From Actinomycetales bacterium (GTDB lineage: Bacteria; Actinomycetota; Actinomycetes; Actinomycetales; Actinomycetaceae): a stretch of DNA of 18,026 nucleotides. The position numbers and the translations under genes are program-made. The notes under the pieces were generated by a model. It saw only the letters and a program-made list of their open reading frames with translations. It was not told the origin of the DNA and ran no database searches. The stretch's first letter is position 1. Every line of letters starts with the position of its first letter. Shown one piece after another: positions 14,502 through 18,026 of this stretch. The DNA lies in the NCBI GenBank assembly GCA_022838965.1, contig JALHDK010000053.1, forward strand, positions 1-18,026, written 5' to 3'.

Positions 14502-15458
14502 GTGAACGCGACCAGACCGACAGCCGAGCGGCACGTGCCGGTCCTCGCGGAGCGGTGCCTGGAGCTGCTCGAACCCGCGCTGGTCGACGGCGGGCTGCTC
14601 GTGGATGCGACCCTCGGAATGGGGGGGCACGCGGAACTGGTGCTCGAACGCATTCCGGAAGCCCGTGTGGTGGGGATCGATCGTGACCCCGTCGCCGTGA
14701 GGCTCGCCGGGGAACGGCTTGTGCGCTTCGGCCCGAGATTCCGCGCCATCCACGGGACCTACGACCAGATCGCGGACGTCGTCCGGCCCGAGGGGGGAGC
14801 CCGCGGAGTGCTGATGGACCTCGGCGTGTCCTCCCTGCAGCTCGACGAGGTCGAGCGGGGATTCTCCTATTCCCGCGAGGCACCCCTGGACATGCGCATG
14901 GACCCCACGAGCGGAGTGACCGCAGCCGACCTCGTGGCCAATGCCTCCGAGGATGAACTGCACCGGCTGCTCAGGGACTACGGCGAGGAGCGCTTCGCCC
15001 GCCGGATCGCGCACGAGATCGTGCGGCGCCGTGCCAGCACGCCCATCCTCACCACGGGCCAGCTGGTCGCGATCGTGCGGGACTCGATCCCCGCTCCCGC
15101 CCGGCGTCACGGCGGGAACCCGGCCAAACGGACCTTCCAGGCCCTGAGGATTGCGGTCAACCGGGAGCTCGAGCTGCTCGAGTCAGCCCTGCCGGCCGCG
15201 ATTGACGCCCTCGTGCCGGGCGGGCGCATCGTCGTCCTTGCATACCACTCCCTGGAGGACCGGCTCGTGAAGCGCGAACTTGTCCGCCGGGCCACATCGG
15301 CCGCTCCCCCCGGGCTTCCGGAACTCCCCCAGCACCAGCCCACCCTGCGCCTCCTCACCCGGGGCGCCGAGATGGCAGGGGAGGCCGAGATCAGGTCGAA
15401 CCCGCGAGCAGCATCCGTCCGGCTGAGAGCCGCCGAGAGATCGAGGAGCAACCCATGA
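14502..15458 (+). CDS. rsmH: 16S rRNA (cytosine-1402-N4)-methyltransferase
   Basis: RsmH (MraW) methylates N4 of C1402 in 16S rRNA, in the ribosomal P site. The 318-residue protein is of family length. Motifs include HVPVLAERCLELL (about 10-22), the SAM-binding VDATLGMGGHAEL (about 34-46), GIDRDPVAVRLA, MDLGVSSLQLDEVERGFSY (about 106-124), PLDMRMD, the inserted helical domain with GEERFARRIAHEIVRRR, NPAKRTFQALRIAVNRELE (about 206-224) and AYHSLEDRLVK. GTG 14502 is chosen because GAAGGAAGG precedes it directly and it gives a normal N-terminus. GTG 14379, overlapping the mraZ stop (GTGA), would add 41 atypical residues. It overlaps the next gene by an ATGA. Confidence 0.95.
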   Translation: MNATRPTAERHVPVLAERCLELLEPALVDGGLLVDATLGMGGHAELVLERIPEARVVGIDRDPVAVRLAGERLVRFGPRFRAIHGTYDQIADVVRPEGGARGVLMDLGVSSLQLDEVERGFSYSREAPLDMRMDPTSGVTAADLVANASEDELHRLLRDYGEERFARRIAHEIVRRRASTPILTTGQLVAIVRDSIPAPARRHGGNPAKRTFQALRIAVNRELELLESALPAAIDALVPGGRIVVLAYHSLEDRLVKRELVRRATSAAPPGLPELPQHQPTLRLLTRGAEMAGEAEIRSNPRAASVRLRAAERSRSNP

Positions 15459-15835
15459 GCACGCCCGCCCGCGTTCTTCCCGCCCCGCACGGCAGCCGTC
15501 CGCGCATGCAGGTGGTCCGCACCCCCGAGCCGTCGCGGTCGTTCGTGCCATTCGTGATGATGTGCGCCACGATCCTCATCGCCTCGCTCATCACCGCCCT
15601 CCTCCTGAACACCGCGATGGCCGTGTCGTCCTACCGGGTGCACGACCAGCAGATCCGCCTCGCCCAGCTGCGTGATACCGAGGCCGAGCTTGAGGCACGC
15701 CTCGAATCCCTCGGCTCGCCGGCCGTGCTGCGGAGCCAGGCTGTGACACTCGGTATGGTTCCCCCAGAGGCCACCGCATACCTCAGCGTCGGCACTCAGA
15801 CCATTCGGGGCGCGGCTGTTGGAGGGGGTAATTGA
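15455..15835 (+). CDS. ftsL: FtsL-like septum protein
   Basis: This 126-residue bitopic protein has a Pro/Arg-rich cytoplasmic tail (1-29), a single membrane helix (about 31-55, VPFVMMCATILIASLITALLLNTA) and a short periplasmic-side coiled coil (about 60-88, YRVHDQQIRLAQLRDTEAELEARLESLG) with a distal SQAVTLGMVPP motif. This layout, and its place between rsmH and ftsI, is that of FtsL, which with the FtsB-like and FtsQ proteins activates septal FtsW-FtsI. FtsL sequences diverge strongly, so the name rests on topology and position. ATG 15455 overlaps the rsmH stop (ATGA), with GAGGAG upstream; its stop overlaps the TTG start of ftsI. Confidence 0.82.
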   Translation: MSTPARVLPAPHGSRPRMQVVRTPEPSRSFVPFVMMCATILIASLITALLLNTAMAVSSYRVHDQQIRLAQLRDTEAELEARLESLGSPAVLRSQAVTLGMVPPEATAYLSVGTQTIRGAAVGGGN

Positions 15836-17646
15836 CTCCACAACCCAACCAGGGCTGGTCGCCCCGGCAACTCGCCCAGGGCCTCCGGCGCCGCAATGTG
15901 ATCGGCGCGCTGTTCCTGTCGGTCTTCCTCGTGTTCTCCGGCCGGCTCGTGTATGTCCAGGCGGTCGAAGGGCCCAGGCTGAAGGACGAGGCTCTGCAGG
16001 ACAGGCTCCGCAGCTACACGATTCGCGCGCCACGCGGCGAGATCGTCGATGCGGACGGCGAGATCCTCGCCACCTCCGAGCAGCGGTACAACATCGGCGT
16101 GAACCAGAGGAAGGTGGCGAGCTTCGTCCACCGGGTCAAGAACAGGGACACCGGGGAGTACGAGGTGGTCGGCACGGGCGCGGAGGAAGCGGCTGACCTG
16201 CTCGCCCCGCTCCTCGGCCGGGATCCTGCGGAACTGGGCGGCCAGATGGTGGGTGACTCCACCTTCGTCTACATCGCCAAGGGTCTCACCCCCTCGCAGT
16301 GGCGGGAGATCCGGCAACTCGGAATACCGGGGATCGAGCCGGAATCCGTGACGCACCGCGTCTATCCCAATGGCACCACAGCGGGCAACGTCCTGGGATA
16401 CGTGAAGCGCGAGCAGAACGGACTCGAGGGACTCGCCGGGATCGAGCTCACCTTCGACCATCTGCTGCAGGGCGTGGACGGCAGGGAGACCGTCGAGATC
16501 GGTGCCGGTGGGCAGGTCATTCCCACGGGAACCTACGAACTCAGCCCCGCCACGCCCGGCGCGACGATCCGGCTGACGCTGGATCGTGACGTCCAGTTCG
16601 TGGCGCAGCAGGCCGTGGACGAGACCGTCGAGAAGTACGGAGCCCAGTGGGCCGGGATCGCCGTCATGGAGGTCCCCACCGGGCGTCTGGTCGTGCTGGC
16701 GGACTCGGGTGCAGTCGATCCCGGCAACGTGCAGGCCGCCGACGCCGGCGCACGTGGCGCGCGCACGGTGTCCGCGCCGTACGAGCCCGGTTCGACGGGC
16801 AAGCTGCTCACGATCGCGGCAGCGGTGGACCAGGGACTGGTGAACCCGCTGTCGGAGTTCACCGTGCCCGACCGCATGACGTTCAACGGACAGACCTTCA
16901 AGGATCACACGCCGCACGAGACGATGCGCATGACCCTCACCGGGATCCTTGCCGAGTCGTCGAACGTCGGAACCGTGCAGGTGGGCAATCTCATGGACGA
17001 CGAGGAGCGGTACCGGTACATGCGGGAGTTCGGTTTCGGCTCCCTGACGGGGATCGAGCTCCCCGGCGAGAGTGCCGGCATCCTGCGCGAGCCGAAGGCC
17101 TGGGACGGCAGGACCAGGATGGCCACCATGTTCGGACAGGGTTACGCCGTCACCCTGGTTCAGAACGTCGGGGTCGTGGGAGCGATCGCCAACCACGGGA
17201 CGTGGGTCGCTCCCCGGCTGGTGGATCAGGTGGAACTCGCCGACGGCACCATGATCGTGCCTGAGATCCACCCGGCGAATCGTGAGGTGATCTCGCCCGA
17301 GGCGGCCCAGACCATGCTGGACATGATGGAGGCCGTCGTGCAGAAGGGGGGCACCGCTCCGCGGGCCGCCATCAACGGCTACCGGGTTGCCGGCAAGACC
17401 GGCACGGCCCAGACGCCCGACGCCACCGGCGCGCTGAACGGTACCGTGGCCAACTTCGTGGGTGTTGTGCCGGCGGACAACCCGCGGTTCGCGGTCGCCG
17501 TCGTCGTCTACAAGCCGACCTCCGGATTCTACGGCGGCACGATCGCGGCGCCGATCTTCAAGACTGTCGCCGAGTTCGCACTCCTGCACGCCGGCGTCAA
17601 GCCGTCCACCGGCTCTCCGGCCGTGTTCCCCTGGGTCGTCGGATGA
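15832..17646 (+). CDS. ftsI: Septal peptidoglycan transpeptidase FtsI (PBP3/PbpB)
   Basis: FtsI is the class B penicillin-binding protein that cross-links septal peptidoglycan with FtsW. The 604-residue protein has a short cytoplasmic tail, one membrane helix (about 22-42), the N-terminal pedestal domain with RAPRGEIVDADGEILA (65-80) and RVYPNGTTAGNVLGY (about 176-190), and a C-terminal transpeptidase. Its active-site motifs are Ser321-Thr-Gly-Lys324 (EPGSTGK), Ser376-Ser-Asn378 and Lys522-Thr-Gly524 (GKTGTAQ). No PASTA domain is present. The start is the rare codon TTG at 15832, overlapping the ftsL stop (TTGA), with GGAGG 6 bases before it. The gap to the next gene is 85 bases, where murE is normally found in other actinobacteria. 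Confidence 0.95.
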   Translation: MTPQPNQGWSPRQLAQGLRRRNVIGALFLSVFLVFSGRLVYVQAVEGPRLKDEALQDRLRSYTIRAPRGEIVDADGEILATSEQRYNIGVNQRKVASFVHRVKNRDTGEYEVVGTGAEEAADLLAPLLGRDPAELGGQMVGDSTFVYIAKGLTPSQWREIRQLGIPGIEPESVTHRVYPNGTTAGNVLGYVKREQNGLEGLAGIELTFDHLLQGVDGRETVEIGAGGQVIPTGTYELSPATPGATIRLTLDRDVQFVAQQAVDETVEKYGAQWAGIAVMEVPTGRLVVLADSGAVDPGNVQAADAGARGARTVSAPYEPGSTGKLLTIAAAVDQGLVNPLSEFTVPDRMTFNGQTFKDHTPHETMRMTLTGILAESSNVGTVQVGNLMDDEERYRYMREFGFGSLTGIELPGESAGILREPKAWDGRTRMATMFGQGYAVTLVQNVGVVGAIANHGTWVAPRLVDQVELADGTMIVPEIHPANREVISPEAAQTMLDMMEAVVQKGGTAPRAAINGYRVAGKTGTAQTPDATGALNGTVANFVGVVPADNPRFAVAVVVYKPTSGFYGGTIAAPIFKTVAEFALLHAGVKPSTGSPAVFPWVVG

Positions 17647-17731
17647 GGCTGCTGCCCGTGAACGCCCCAGCGTCACCAGGCTTCGTGAGACGATGCATGC
17701 CGAACGGCAGGCCCGAATCGGGAGGACGATG

Positions 17732-18026
17732 ATGATCCGGCTGAGCGAGATCGCGGCGATCTGCGGCGGGACGCTGCGGGGCGAGGATGCCGAGATCAAC
17801 GAGGAGGCCTTCATCGACTCCCGCGCCGTGGTCCCGAACGGCCTGTTCTGCGCCTTCCGTGGCGAGAAGGTCGACGGCCACGAGCACGTCGCCGCCGCTC
17901 TCGCCGCGGGTGCCGGGGGCGCGCTCGTCGACAATCCCGACGCCGTCGGCGACGCCGTCCCCCTCGTCGTGGTGCCGGACGTCCAGGTGGCGATGGGGCG
18001 GCTTGCCGCGCATCACGTCGCGAAGC
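17732..18026 (+). CDS. murF: UDP-MurNAc-tripeptide D-alanyl-D-alanine ligase, N-terminus (runs off window)
   Basis: The 98 complete codons encode the N-terminal UMP-binding domain of a Mur ligase: MIRLSEIAAICGGTL, FIDSRAVVPNGLFCAFRGEKVDGHEHVAAALAAGAGGALVD, then VVVPDVQVAMGRLAAHHV. The opening LSEIAAICGGTL, the GEKVDGHEH form and the MGRLA helix fit MurF better than MurE, whose equivalent is usually a GARADGADF form with no such leading helix. MurF adds D-Ala-D-Ala to the UDP-MurNAc-tripeptide. The ATP-binding GTNGKT site lies beyond the window, so the call depends on this domain. ATG 17732 is favoured over the adjacent ATG 17729 because GGAGGA is 5 bases upstream. Confidence 0.75.
   Translation, partial: MIRLSEIAAICGGTLRGEDAEINEEAFIDSRAVVPNGLFCAFRGEKVDGHEHVAAALAAGAGGALVDNPDAVGDAVPLVVVPDVQVAMGRLAAHHVAK

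Noticed and set aside
17690..17712. TGCCG-AA-CGGCA inverted repeat before murF as a terminator or operator
   Set aside because: The stem is only five pairs with a two-base loop and no T-tract; too short to support a call.
15796..17934. Long minus-strand open frame of about 712 codons opposite ftsI
   Set aside because: It is an antisense shadow of GC-rich coding DNA; the translated sequence has no recognisable domain, while the plus strand has all FtsI active-site motifs.
1..18026. Mobile elements, CRISPR arrays, tRNA or rRNA genes, defence islands
   Set aside because: No repeats with spacers, transposase or integrase motifs, attachment sites or tRNA cloverleaf sequences were seen; base composition is even throughout.

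Overview
The window is GC-rich, gene-dense chromosomal DNA from an actinobacterium. The evidence is the gene order (miaA, hflX, lexA, nrdR, then the division and cell-wall (dcw) cluster beginning with mraZ), DUF3040, PAC2 and HelD family proteins, a mycobacterial-type SOS box (TCGAAC-N4-GTTCGA) and several apparent leaderless promoters. A fermentative L-lactate dehydrogenase suggests facultative or fermentative metabolism. I cannot fix the family from sequence alone. No phage, IS element, CRISPR array, tRNA or rRNA is visible, and no gene-free gap exceeds 300 bases.

Left part (1-5002): two overlapping YbjN-domain genes on the minus strand (the second runs off the window) diverge from miaA (tRNA dimethylallyltransferase). 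A small N-methyltransferase-like gene converges on miaA and diverges from the ribosome-associated GTPase gene hflX. An NAD-dependent lactate dehydrogenase gene follows behind its own probable promoter.

SOS and dNTP block (5010-6816): lexA on the minus strand diverges from a small membrane-anchored LysM protein gene, with three SOS-like palindromes between them. nrdR follows with its own good promoter. This lexA/LysM/nrdR layout matches the mycobacterial lexA-chiZ-nrdR locus, so the LysM protein is probably the SOS-induced division suppressor.

Minus-strand block (6846-11318): helD (RNA polymerase-recycling helicase), a short SerA-type phosphoglycerate dehydrogenase gene coupled to it, and an aldo/keto reductase gene broken by a frame-changing internal deletion.

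Right part (11464-18026): a PAC2-family gene converges on a spermidine-synthase-like gene, their stops sharing one CTAG. A DUF3040 gene ends at a textbook intrinsic terminator. The dcw operon then starts: mraZ (with three MraZ-type repeats inside its promoter), rsmH (behind a possible structured leader), an ftsL-like gene, ftsI, and the start of a murF-like gene. murE, usually between ftsI and murF in actinobacteria, is not there.

Most of the window is core genome. The points most worth a second look are the three-box SOS region, the broken reductase, the possible mraW-type leader RNA, the missing murE, and three leaderless promoters, one of which overlaps the miaA start codon.
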